In this document: positions 44,245 through 53,200 of the stretch, piece by piece | How the letters are laid out: each line of letters begins with the position of its first letter | Numbering within the stretch: position 1 is the first letter of the stretch | Source: CAZZKF01 sp964654995 | GTDB taxonomy: Bacteria > Pseudomonadota > Alphaproteobacteria > CAZZKF01 | Reading direction: 5' to 3' | Length of the DNA: 64,000 nucleotides | Assembly: GCA_964654995.1 (NCBI GenBank) | Contig: CAZZKF010000002.1 | Span: 1-64,000, forward strand | Position numbers and translations under genes: made by a program | Notes under the pieces: generated by a model | What the model was told of the DNA's origin: nothing | The model's input: only the letters and a program-made list of their open reading frames with translations | Databases searched by the model: none

Positions 44245-45231
44245 CGGCGAGGATGGATCGGCGTATTTCTTTTTCGCCATGCGCCCGGCGAGATAGGCCA
44301 GGCGGCCGGCCTCAACCGCGTGCTTCATGGCCCGCGCCATCATCACCGGATCGCGCGCTTCGGCAATCGCGGTGTTCATCAGCACGCCGTCACAGCCCAG
44401 TTCCATCGCCACCGCGGCATCGGACGCGGTACCGACCCCGGCATCGACGATCACCGGCACCGAGGCGGCCTCGACGATCAGGCGGATGTTCACCGGGTTC
44501 TGTATGCCCAGCCCCGAGCCGATCGGGGCCGCCAAGGGCATGATCGCGCAGCACCCCAGATCCTCGAGCCGCTTGGCAAGGATCGGATCGTCGCTGCAAT
44601 AGACCATCACCTCGAAGCCGTCGCCCACCAGCATTTCGGCCGCCCGCAGGGTCTCGGTCATGTCCGGATAAAGGGTCTTCTGGTCGCCCAGGACCTCCAG
44701 CTTGACCAGCGTCCAGCCACCGCCCTCGCGGGCCAGACGCAAGGTGCGCACGGCATCTTCCGCCGTATAGCAGCCGGCGGTATTCGGCAGATAGGTGTAG
44801 CGCTCGGGATCGAGATAATCGACCAGCATCGGCTGGCCGGGCTCGGCGATATTGACCCGGCGCACGGCGACGGTGACGATGTCGGCGCCCGAGGCCTCGA
44901 CGGCGCGCCGCGTTTCCTCGAAATCGCGGTATTTGCCGGTGCCGACAATGAGGCGCGAGGCGAAGCGCCGGCCGGCGACCACCAGTCTATCGTCCGCCTC
45001 GTCGCGGCGCGGGGCCGGCTCGCCATTGCCGCCGCCGATGAAATGGACGATTTCGAGCTCATCGCCGTCCTCGACCGGTGTATCGGGATACTGCGAGCGT
45101 GGCACGATCTCGCGATTGCGCTCCAGTGCAATCTTGCGTGCATCCAGCTCCAGTTTCTCGAGCAGCGCCGCAACCGTCAGCGCGTCTGGAAATTCCCGTG
45201 TCTCGCCGTTGATCCTGACCGTAATCACCAT
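44227..45231 (-). CDS. thiSG: ThiS-ThiG fusion: sulfur carrier and thiazole synthase
   Basis: A 334-residue two-domain protein. Residues 1-68 form a ThiS beta-grasp carrier (VITVRINGETREFPDALTV) ending in IVHFIGGG. After a linker of about 15 residues comes ThiG, with LIVGTGKYRDF, the Schiff-base lysine in LVKLEVLGD, and the C-terminal GVGTASDAAVAMELGCDGVLMNT. Free ThiS must end in Gly-Gly to be adenylated, but here the glycines are internal. Such fusions occur in some alphaproteobacteria. No other thi gene is in the window. Confidence 0.88.
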   Translation of the reverse strand: MVITVRINGETREFPDALTVAALLEKLELDARKIALERNREIVPRSQYPDTPVEDGDELEIVHFIGGGNGEPAPRRDEADDRLVVAGRRFASRLIVGTGKYRDFEETRRAVEASGADIVTVAVRRVNIAEPGQPMLVDYLDPERYTYLPNTAGCYTAEDAVRTLRLAREGGGWTLVKLEVLGDQKTLYPDMTETLRAAEMLVGDGFEVMVYCSDDPILAKRLEDLGCCAIMPLAAPIGSGLGIQNPVNIRLIVEAASVPVIVDAGVGTASDAAVAMELGCDGVLMNTAIAEARDPVMMARAMKHAVEAGRLAYLAGRMAKKKYADPSSPLAGLI

Positions 45232-45441
45232 GATGACCCTGTTGATGACCCTGCAAAGTCTCGTCTTCGCCCTCACCGTCCGATGGACCCCCAAGCGTAA
45301 GCGAAGTATGCTGCGCCGGGCGTTGGCTTGCAACCGCCTCATCGGACCGGCCGGAGCCCGGTTGTCGATGCCCTCGGATCGCTTCCCTAGCAAGGTGCGC
45401 CTGGTATATAAACTGCTTTTCGATTCATAGCTGGCAGATTC

Positions 45442-45894
45442 ATGGCAAACACCCGAAAGCCGTCGATCCTGGTCCTCAACGGACCCAATCTCAACATGTT
45501 GGGACGGCGCGAACCCGATGTCTATGGCACGATTGGCCTAGACGAGATCGAAGAGATGACCCGGACACAGGCCGTCAGCCGGGGCCTCGATGTCACCTTC
45601 AGGCAGTCCAATCACGAAGGCGAGCTGATCGACTGGATCCAGGCCGCACCTGGCGATCACGACGTCATCGTCATCAATGCGGCCGGGCTGACGCATACGT
45701 CGATTGCGCTGTTCGATGCCCTCAAGCTCGCCGGCCTGCCGGTGATCGAGGTGCACCTGAGCAACATCTATCGCCGCGAGGCGTTCCGCCAGAATTCCTA
45801 CATCAGCCGCATCGCCCACGGTGTTATCTGCGGGTTTGGTGCGACCGGCTATCGCCTGGCGATCGAGGCGGCCGCCGACATTCTGGCGCCGTAA
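45442..45894 (+). CDS. aroQ: 3-dehydroquinate dehydratase, type II
   Basis: A 150-residue enzyme of the shikimate pathway, at normal type II length. ILVLNGPNLNMLGRREPDVYG holds the catalytic Tyr loop, FRQSNHEGELIDWIQ and IVINAAGLTHTSIAL bind substrate, and VIEVHLSNIYRREAFR holds the catalytic His. It precedes accB-accC, a common order in proteobacteria, and is likely cotranscribed with them (16-base gap). Confidence 0.96.
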   Translation: MANTRKPSILVLNGPNLNMLGRREPDVYGTIGLDEIEEMTRTQAVSRGLDVTFRQSNHEGELIDWIQAAPGDHDVIVINAAGLTHTSIALFDALKLAGLPVIEVHLSNIYRREAFRQNSYISRIAHGVICGFGATGYRLAIEAAADILAP

Positions 45895-45910
45895 CGGGGA
45901 GAACCGGATC

Positions 45911-46372
45911 ATGGCCAAGCTGGAACTGGACAAGGAGCTGATCCGAGAGCTTGCCGCCCTGCTCGAGGAAACCGGGCTGTCCGAGATCGAGATCACCGAT
46001 GAAGGCCGAAGCCTGCGGGTCTCCAGGGCCGGCACCGTCAATGCCGTCGCCGCCGCAACGCCGGCGAGCACACCTGCTGCGCCGCCCGCAACCGGCGAGG
46101 CGGCCCCGGTGGCACCCGACGCGGATCTGAGCCAGCATCCCGGCGCGGTGCTTTCGCCGATGGTCGGCACCGCCTATGTGGCGCCGGAGCCCGGCGCGCC
46201 GCCGTTCGTCACCGTCGGCGATACGGTCAGCGAAGGCCAGCCGCTGCTCATCGTCGAGGCGATGAAGACCATGAACCAGATCCCGGCGCCGCGGTCCGGC
46301 AAGATCACCCGCATTCTGGTCACCGACGCCCAGCCGGTGGAATATGGCGATCCGCTGATGATCATCGAGTAG
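45911..46372 (+). CDS. accB: Biotin carboxyl carrier protein of acetyl-CoA carboxylase
   Basis: A 153-residue carrier. The C-terminal biotinyl domain has the lysine that is biotinylated in VEAMKTMNQIPA, where the usual MKM reads MKT. An Ala/Pro/Thr-rich flexible linker (about residues 47-72) joins it to a helical N-terminus. It shuttles carboxylated biotin from AccC to the carboxyltransferase. It is followed 24 bases later by accC. Confidence 0.95.
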   Translation: MAKLELDKELIRELAALLEETGLSEIEITDEGRSLRVSRAGTVNAVAAATPASTPAAPPATGEAAPVAPDADLSQHPGAVLSPMVGTAYVAPEPGAPPFVTVGDTVSEGQPLLIVEAMKTMNQIPAPRSGKITRILVTDAQPVEYGDPLMIIE

Positions 46373-46396
46373 GCGGGCGGTCGGGAGCCGACAGAC

Positions 46397-47743
46397 ATGT
46401 TCGAGAAGCTGCTGATCGCCAATCGCGGCGAAATTGCGCTGAGGATCCACCGGGCGTGTCGCGAGATGGGCATTCACACGGTGGCCGTCCATTCGACGGC
46501 GGACACGGATGCCATGCACGTGCGCCTCGCAGACGAAAGCGTGTGCATCGGCCCGGCAGACCCGCGCCAGAGCTATCTCAACATCCCGGCGATCATCTCC
46601 GCCGCCGAGATCACCGACGCGGATGCCATTCATCCCGGTTACGGCTTTCTGTCGGAAAACGCCAATTTCGCCGAGATCGTCGGCGATCACGGGTTCACTT
46701 TCGTCGGTCCGCGGCCTGAGCATATCCGCCTGATGGGCGACAAGATCGCTGCCAAGACGACCATGCGCGAGCTCGGCGTGCCGGTGGTGCCGGGCTCGGA
46801 CGGTCCGGTCAAGGAAGACAAGGCGGCCCGCAAAATTGCTGCCGACATCGGCTATCCGGTGCTGGTCAAGGCGGCGGCCGGCGGCGGCGGGCGCGGCATG
46901 AAGGTGGCCCGCGACGAGGGCGAGTTGGCGAATGCCCTGGCCACGGCGCGCAACGAATCCAAGGCTGCCTTTGGCGATGACACCCTCTATCTGGAAAAAT
47001 ATCTCGGCCGGCCCCGCCATATCGAGGTTCAGGTCGTCGCCGACGGCCAGGGCCACGCCGTCCACCTTGGCGAGCGCGACTGTTCGCTGCAACGCCGCCA
47101 CCAGAAGGTGCTGGAAGAGGCGCCGTCGCCGGCGCTCAATGATGCCGACCGGCAGCGCATCGGGGATCTGGTCTCGCGCGCGATCGCCGGCATGGGTTAT
47201 CTTGGTGTCGGCACTGTCGAGTTCCTTTACGAAGACGGCGAGTTTTATTTCATCGAGATGAATACGCGCCTCCAGGTCGAACATCCGGTGACCGAAATGA
47301 TCACCGGCATCGATATCGTGCGGGAGCAGATCCGCATCGCATCGGGTGCGACGCTCACGCTCCGGCAGTCGGATATCGATTTCTCGGGCCATGCCATCGA
47401 ATGCCGGATCAATGCCGAAAACCCCGAGACCTTTGCGCCTTCGCCCGGACGGGTGCGTGACTACCATCCCCCTGGCGGGCTGGACGTACGGGTCGACTCA
47501 GCCCTTTATGCCGGTTGGACGGTGCCCCCCTATTACGACAGCCTGATCGCCAAACTGGTGGTGCGCGGGCGCAATCGCAATGAATGCCTGATGCGGCTCT
47601 CCCGGGCACTCGAGGAATTCGTCATCGGCGGTATCGAGACGACGATTCCGCTGCACCAGAGGCTGATTTCCGAGCCCGATTTCATCAACGGCGATTATGA
47701 TATTCACTGGTTGGAGCGTTACCTCGAACCGGACAGCGGATGA
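46397..47743 (+). CDS. accC: Biotin carboxylase of acetyl-CoA carboxylase
   Basis: A 448-residue ATP-grasp enzyme that carboxylates AccB-biotin. N-terminal FEKLLIANRGEIALRI, the glycine-rich ATP loop KAAAGGGGRGMKVA, the HLGERDCSLQRRHQKVLEEAP segment and the catalytic EMNTRLQVEHPVTEM are all intact. It has full normal length. Its stop overlaps the aat start (ATGA), so aat is coupled. Confidence 0.97.
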   Translation: MFEKLLIANRGEIALRIHRACREMGIHTVAVHSTADTDAMHVRLADESVCIGPADPRQSYLNIPAIISAAEITDADAIHPGYGFLSENANFAEIVGDHGFTFVGPRPEHIRLMGDKIAAKTTMRELGVPVVPGSDGPVKEDKAARKIAADIGYPVLVKAAAGGGGRGMKVARDEGELANALATARNESKAAFGDDTLYLEKYLGRPRHIEVQVVADGQGHAVHLGERDCSLQRRHQKVLEEAPSPALNDADRQRIGDLVSRAIAGMGYLGVGTVEFLYEDGEFYFIEMNTRLQVEHPVTEMITGIDIVREQIRIASGATLTLRQSDIDFSGHAIECRINAENPETFAPSPGRVRDYHPPGGLDVRVDSALYAGWTVPPYYDSLIAKLVVRGRNRNECLMRLSRALEEFVIGGIETTIPLHQRLISEPDFINGDYDIHWLERYLEPDSG

Positions 47744-48396
47744 CGCCGGCGCTGACTCCTGAGATGCTGCTCAAGGCCTATGCCGCGGGCGTGTTCCCGA
47801 TGGCCGAGGCCCGCGATGACCCCGAGCTGTTCTGGCTGGCCCCCAAGGCGCGCTGCCTGTTGCCGCTCGATGCCTTCCACGTTCCCCGGCGCCTGGCGCG
47901 GACCATCCGCCAGGACCGCTTCCACATCACCGTGGATGAGGATTTCGGGGCCGTCATCCGGGCCTGCGCCGAAGCCGGCGGGCGCAGCAGCAGCACCTGG
48001 ATCAGCCATGTCATCGTCGAACTTTACGAGGGGCTTTACAACCTCGGCCACGCCCACTCGGTCGAGTGCCGCAATGCCGACGGGGCGCTGGTCGGCGGGC
48101 TGTACGGTGTCTCCTTAGGCGCCGCCTTTTTTGGCGAAAGCATGTTCTCAGGTACCCGCGATGCCAGCAAGGTGGCGCTGGTGCATCTGGTGGCGCGGCT
48201 CCGGCACGGTGGCTACCGGCTGCTGGATGCCCAGTTCATGACCGAGCACCTGCGTCAGTTCGGGGCGATCGAGATCGACCGCGATGCCTACCACGCACGC
48301 CTCGCCGAAGCGGTTGCGGCCACGGCCGACTTTTATTCCCTGCCCGATTCGGTCTCGGGCAGAGGGATTTTGCAGTTGGTCACCCAGACGTCGTAG
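47740..48396 (+). CDS. aat: Leucyl/phenylalanyl-tRNA-protein transferase
   Basis: A 218-residue cytosolic enzyme adding Leu or Phe to proteins with N-terminal Arg or Lys, marking them for ClpAP. Characteristic segments are LLKAYAAGVFPMAEARDDPELFW, SVECRNADGALVGGLYGVSLG, AAFFGESMFS and the C-terminal LQLVTQTS. Its last 64 bases overlap the 3' end of a DUF2155 gene on the other strand. Confidence 0.95.
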   Translation: MTPALTPEMLLKAYAAGVFPMAEARDDPELFWLAPKARCLLPLDAFHVPRRLARTIRQDRFHITVDEDFGAVIRACAEAGGRSSSTWISHVIVELYEGLYNLGHAHSVECRNADGALVGGLYGVSLGAAFFGESMFSGTRDASKVALVHLVARLRHGGYRLLDAQFMTEHLRQFGAIEIDRDAYHARLAEAVAATADFYSLPDSVSGRGILQLVTQTS

Positions 48397-48833
48397 ACCG
48401 GGTGCTCGAGGGCCGAGACCGCCGGGCTCGAAGCGAACATCCAGCCGCTGAATCGCGGCGCGGCATCTTCGCCGTCACGCACATCGCGGATTTCGAGGAA
48501 GGCTGAAACCTCGGGCGTCTCTTCCGGCGGGCGCTTGTAGCATGAACGCGCAATGATGCTCAGCGTGCCGAAGCGCACCGCCTTGTTGATCGGCGCCTCG
48601 AGAGTCGAGACCCGGGCGGTGACCTTGTCGAGCGCGCCCAGAACCGCAATCTTGTAGGGTATCTCGGTGACTTCCGCGAACTGCGGCGGATCCAGGCGGG
48701 TCTTTGCCCTGCCCTCCCCAATCGGTGCTGCCAGGCCCGTGCTGCTGGCCGCAAAACCCCAGGCAACAATCAAGATGATCGCCCTTGCCAGTCGGGCGCC
48801 CGTGAAATCTCGAATGCCGGCCCGCCCGGTCAC
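48333..48833 (-). CDS. DUF2155 family secreted protein
   Basis: A 166-residue protein with an N-terminal signal sequence. Its mature part starts in the region TRLDPPQFAEVTEIPYKIAVLGALDKVTARV, typical of DUF2155, a family of unknown function found beside aat and complex I accessory genes in alphaproteobacteria. It has two cysteines (ARSCYKRP, WVTNCKIPLP). The start is GTG overlapping the mlaD stop (GTGA). The 3' end overlaps aat by 64 bases in antisense. Confidence 0.85.
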   Translation of the reverse strand: MTGRAGIRDFTGARLARAIILIVAWGFAASSTGLAAPIGEGRAKTRLDPPQFAEVTEIPYKIAVLGALDKVTARVSTLEAPINKAVRFGTLSIIARSCYKRPPEETPEVSAFLEIRDVRDGEDAAPRFSGWMFASSPAVSALEHPVYDVWVTNCKIPLPETESGRE

Positions 48834-49294
48834 TTCTGCTCCTCGCTGGCCGTGGCCCCGGTACTGAACAGCGCCCGGCTGACCAGCCCCATCAGATCGA
48901 TCGAGCCCTGGGTGTATTGAACTTCGCTGCCGGGCTCGAGCAGGTCTTCGCTGCCGCCCGGCTCGATCGAGATATAGTTGCCGCCCAGCAGGCCTTCCGA
49001 GGCAACCTTGGCGGCCGTGTCGTCGGGCAACCGGATGTCCGAGTCGATGCTCAGCGTGACCACCGCCTCGAAGGTTTCGGGGTCGAGGCGCTGGTCGGTC
49101 ACGGTGCCGATCTTGATGCCGCTCATCCGCACGTCGCTGCCCACCGACAGGCCGTCGATGCGGTCAAACCGGGCATACAGCGTGTAGCCATGGACGGTAC
49201 CGATATCGGTGTTGGTATAGGCGAATGCCAGGAACCCGACCGCGACCAGAAGGACGACGGCGCCGATCACCGATTCGACCGGATTGCCACCCAT
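48830..49294 (-). CDS. mlaD: MlaD: outer-membrane lipid asymmetry MCE protein
   Basis: A 154-residue inner-membrane-anchored MCE-domain protein. One N-terminal membrane segment (residues 8-27) is followed by the MCE barrel: ARFDRIDGLSVGSDVRMSGIKIG and EGLLGGNYISIEPGG. MlaD forms hexamers that carry phospholipids between the envelope membranes with MlaFEB. The other mla genes are not here. It overlaps the DUF2155 start, as is usual in this alphaproteobacterial cluster. Confidence 0.92.
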   Translation of the reverse strand: MGGNPVESVIGAVVLLVAVGFLAFAYTNTDIGTVHGYTLYARFDRIDGLSVGSDVRMSGIKIGTVTDQRLDPETFEAVVTLSIDSDIRLPDDTAAKVASEGLLGGNYISIEPGGSEDLLEPGSEVQYTQGSIDLMGLVSRALFSTGATASEEQK

Positions 49295-49364
49295 CAGACC
49301 GTGCTCCCCGAACGTACAACTCTACCCGCTCGTGGCCGGTTACCGGCAGCCCTCTGGATCGTGT

Positions 49365-49754
49365 TTATGGCCGCCACGGTTCGTAATCGCCGACGGCGCG
49401 TGCCCGATGGCCCGATTCGTTCAGGCTGCCCGGCGGAAAATAAGCCGCCGACGTGCCGGTCAGATTCGGCACATGCGCCTTTTCCCAGGGCTTGACCTCG
49501 GGTGGCGCCACGGTTGGCGGATCGTCGACGGTGTAATGAAGCCAGGCGTGCCATTCCGGTGGAATCCGCGAGGCCTCGATCTCGCCATTGTAGATGACCC
49601 AGCGACGCCATCCCTTGCGTTCCCGATAATAGCGGTTGCCGAATTCGTCGGCCCCCACATATTCGCCTTTCAACCAGGTGTACAGGGCGGTCCCCAGGGT
49701 CCGATCATGCCACCAGGTGAACATGTGCAAAAACCAGTTTTTCATCGCGCCCAT
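49365..49754 (-). CDS. NDUFA12-type complex I accessory subunit (17.2 kDa)
   Basis: A 129-residue homologue of the mitochondrial B17.2/NDUFA12 subunit of NADH:ubiquinone oxidoreductase. FTWWHDRTLGTALYTW, the YVGADEFGNRYYRERKG segment, RRWVIYNGEIEASRIPPEWHAWLHY and the C-terminal Pro-rich tail are characteristic. In alphaproteobacteria it sits away from the nuo operon, as here. ATGs at 49754 and 49745 are both possible; neither has a clear ribosome site. Confidence 0.93.
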   Translation of the reverse strand: MGAMKNWFLHMFTWWHDRTLGTALYTWLKGEYVGADEFGNRYYRERKGWRRWVIYNGEIEASRIPPEWHAWLHYTVDDPPTVAPPEVKPWEKAHVPNLTGTSAAYFPPGSLNESGHRARAVGDYEPWRP

Positions 49755-50084
49755 CACTTGCTAGCCGGCAACAGGCGCGACTATGGCACCGGGAATGCGC
49801 CTCGTCCAGCCCGAGATGTGCCGCAACCGTCAGGTTGCGCCAGAAAGCCGCGGCCCCATGGCCACCAGATCGCCTGCTGAAGACTCGCCGGCGTTCATGC
49901 ACCACCATGTCTGCCGGCGCTGTGGCGACCAGCCGGGTACAACGGCTTCAACCAATTTCTCAACACTTCTCACCTAACAACAAGATTTGGGAGACCGCCC
50001 CAAGAAATCCACAAAATGTTGTTATTTTGCTATTGCCAAAATGGCGTTGTCGGTTCTAGACTTCGTGTCCTGTCGGGGGCATAA
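49755..50084. other. Intergenic region between NDUFA12 gene and nrdJ (left part)
   Basis: About 330 bases with no convincing gene on either strand. The right half, from about 49960, is AT-rich and probably carries the nrdJ promoter; TAGACT (50057-50062) and CATAAG (50080-50085) are a weak pair. The rest shows nothing I can name. Confidence 0.4.
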
Positions 50085-50131
50085 GCACAATATATTGTGC
50101 CCAGCCACCACAATCGAAAATCGCATTGTGC
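50085..50131 (+). promoter_or_regulatory. Tandem NrdR boxes upstream of nrdJ
   Basis: Box 1 is the perfect palindrome GCACAATATATTGTGC (50085-50100), matching the published NrdR consensus at all but its outermost bases. Box 2 (50116-50131) begins exactly 31 bases later, about three helical turns, with an intact right half ATTGTGC and a poor left half. NrdR, with ATP/dATP bound, represses ribonucleotide reductase genes through such paired boxes. Confidence 0.75.
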
Positions 50132-50143
50132 GAGAAAAGGTGG

Positions 50144-50159
50144 GGTGACCCAAGTCACC
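50144..50159 (+). other. Small hairpin in the nrdJ leader
   Basis: A perfect 6-bp stem GGTGAC/GTCACC with loop CCAA, about 70 bases before the nrdJ start. No larger riboswitch fold is recognisable around it. Confidence 0.35.
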
Positions 50160-50227
50160 GCACGAGGGGAAGGAGTCTCTGAAACCGGTCGCAGGCAGGT
50201 GCGGCCCAGACCAGGCGGGGGTGTTTA

Positions 50228-53200
50228 ATGCGTATCCAGCGAAAATTCACGAAGTCGGGGACTTCCCCATACGACGGCATTGAGTTCAAGACGATTTCCA
50301 GCGAGATCCGCAACCCGGACGGCTCGGTGGTGTTCCAGCTCGATGGCATCGAGGTGCCGGCCGAATGGAGCCAGGTGGCCTGTGACATTCTGGCCCAGAA
50401 GTATTTCCGCAAGGCCGGCGTGCCGCGGCACCTCAAGCGGGTCGAAGAAGACGGCGTTCCCGACTGGTTGTGGCGCTGCATGCCCGACGACGATGCCCTG
50501 GCCGATGTGCCGGAAGATGAGCGCACCGGCAGCGAGATGAGTGCCCGCCAGGTCTTCGACCGGCTGGCCGGAACCTGGACCTATTGGGGCTGGAAAGGCG
50601 GCTATTTCGACCGTGAGACGGATGCTCGCGCCTTTTTCGATGAATTGCGGCACATGCTGGCGCGCCAGATGTGCGCCCCCAACTCGCCACAGTGGTTCAA
50701 TACCGGCCTTTATTGGGCCTATGGCATCGACGGACCGGCGCAAGGCCATTACTACGTCGATCACGCGACCGGCAAACTGGTGAAGTCGAAAAGTGCCTAC
50801 GAGCACCCCCAGCCCCACGCCTGCTTCATCCAAAGTGTTAATGATGACTTGGTAAATGCCGGTGGCATAATGGATTTATGGGTGCGCGAGGCGCGCCTGT
50901 TCAAATATGGCTCGGGTACGGGCAGCAATTTCTCCAGCCTGCGCGGCGATGGCGAACCGCTCTCGGGCGGTGGCCGGTCGTCGGGGCTGATGAGCTTTCT
51001 CAAGATCGGCGACCGTGCCGCCGGCGCCATCAAGTCGGGCGGCACCACGCGGCGCGCCGCCAAGATGGTGGTGGTGGATATCGATCACCCGGATATCGAG
51101 GACTACATCAACTGGAAGGTCCGCGAGGAGCAGAAGGTGGCCTCGATGGTCGCCGGCTCGAAGATGTGCGAAAAGCAGCTCAACGCGGTGCTGCGCGCCT
51201 GCCATGCCGATGCGGACGGCCTTGACGACGACGCCCGTTTCGATCCCAGACAGAACGCCGCCCTCAAGCAGGCGATCCTGGCGGCCCGCAACTGCATGAT
51301 CCCGGAGAACTATATCCAGCGGGTGTTGCAGTTCGCCCGCCAGGGCTTTACCAGCATCACTTTCCGGACCTATGACACCGACTGGGATTCAGAGGCCTAT
51401 CTCACCGTCTCCGGCCAGAATTCCAACAATTCGGTGCGGGTTACCGACGACTTCATGCGGGCGGTCGAAGAGGACGGTACCTGGGATCTCATCCGCCGCA
51501 CCGACGGCCAGGTGGCGAAGACGCTGCCGGCCCGCGAGTTGTGGGATCAGATCTGCCATGCCGCCTGGTCGTCGGCCGATCCGGGCCTGCAGTATCACAC
51601 CACGATCAACGATTGGCACACCTGCCCGGCCTCGGGCCCGATCCGGGCCTCGAACCCGTGCTCGGAATACATGTTCCTGGATGATACGGCGTGCAATCTG
51701 GCGTCGCTCAATCTGATGGCGTTTCGCGACGCCGCGGGCAACTTCGACGTGGATGCGTTCGAGCATGCGGTACGGCTGTGGACGATCGTGCTGGAAATCT
51801 CGGTGCTGATGGCCCAGTTCCCGTCGCGCCGCATTGCCGAGCTGTCCTATGAATACCGCACTTTGGGCCTGGGCTTCGCCAATATCGGCGGCCTGCTGAT
51901 GGCCTCCGGCCTGCCTTATGACAGCGACGCCGGGCGCGCCATTGCCGGGGCGATTGCCGCGGTGATGACCGGCGTGGCCTATGAAACTTCGGCCGAAATG
52001 GCCGGCGAGTTGGGCCCCTTCCCCGGTTTCAAGAAAAACCGCGAGCATATGCTGCGGGTCATCCGGAACCATCGCCGCGCCGCCCATGGCGAGCGTGATG
52101 GTTATGAGCAGTTGCACACCACCCCTTGCGCGCTGGACATTGCGGCCTGTCCTGATCCCAGGCTTGCGAAAGCGGCCGGCGCCGCTTGGGACCGGGCCCT
52201 GGAAAAGGGCGAAAAGCACGGCTATCGCAATGCCCAGGCGACGGTGATCGCGCCCACCGGGACCATCGGCCTGGTGATGGATTGCGACACCACCGGCATC
52301 GAGCCCGACTTCGCCATGGTCAAGTTCAAGAAGCTGGCCGGCGGCGGCTATTTCAAGATCATCAACCGCACGGTGCCCGAGGCGCTGGCCAAGCTCGGCT
52401 ATGACGAAGCCCAGATCGGCGACATCATCCGCTATGCGGTGGGCCGCGGCACCCTCAAGGACGCACCCGGCGTCAATCATCAGCGTCTGCGTGCCAAGGG
52501 CTTTGCCAAGGCCCAGCTCGACGCCCTTGAAGAGGCCCTGGCGGCTGCCTTCGACATCCGCTTTGCCTTCAACAAATGGACCTTGGGCGAAGATTTCTGC
52601 ACCCAGGTTCTGGGGTTTGAGGCCGCCCGGCTCGATGATGTCTCATTCGACATGCTCTCGTCGCTGGGCTTCACGACGGAAGACATCGAAGCCGCCAACA
52701 TATACTGCTGCGGGGCAATGACACTGGAAGGCGCGCCGCACATCCGCGATGAACACCTGCCGATCTTCGACTGCGCCAACCCTTGCGGACGGATCGGCAA
52801 GCGCAGCCTGTCGGTGGAAAGCCACATCCGCATGATGGCGGCCGTTCAGCCGTTCATTTCGGGGGCGATTTCCAAGACCATCAACATGCCGGCCAGCGCC
52901 ACGGTCGCCGATTGCGACCGCGCTTACCGGCTGTCCTGGCGCCTGGCCCTCAAGGCCAATGCGCTTTACCGCGATGGCTCGAAGCTGAGCCAGCCGCTGA
53001 ATGCGGTGGCCCTGGTGGATGACGAGGCGGAAGAGGAGACGCAGGTCCGCGAGCCGCGCCTGGTGGCCGAGCGCGTGGTCGAGCGCATCATCGAGCACCG
53101 CCGCGCCAGCCGCGACCGCCTGCCGCAGCGGCGCAAGGGCTATACCCAGAAGGCCATCGTCGGCGGCCACAAGGTTTACCTGCGCACCGGCGAGTACGAT

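Noticed and set aside
49984..50000. GGGAGACCGCCC resembling the B12 box of an adenosylcobalamin riboswitch upstream of nrdJ
   Set aside because: The conserved riboswitch core that should lie just upstream (GGTG...CCCGCaACTG region) is missing, and the likely promoter and NrdR boxes lie downstream, so this stretch would not be in the nrdJ mRNA.
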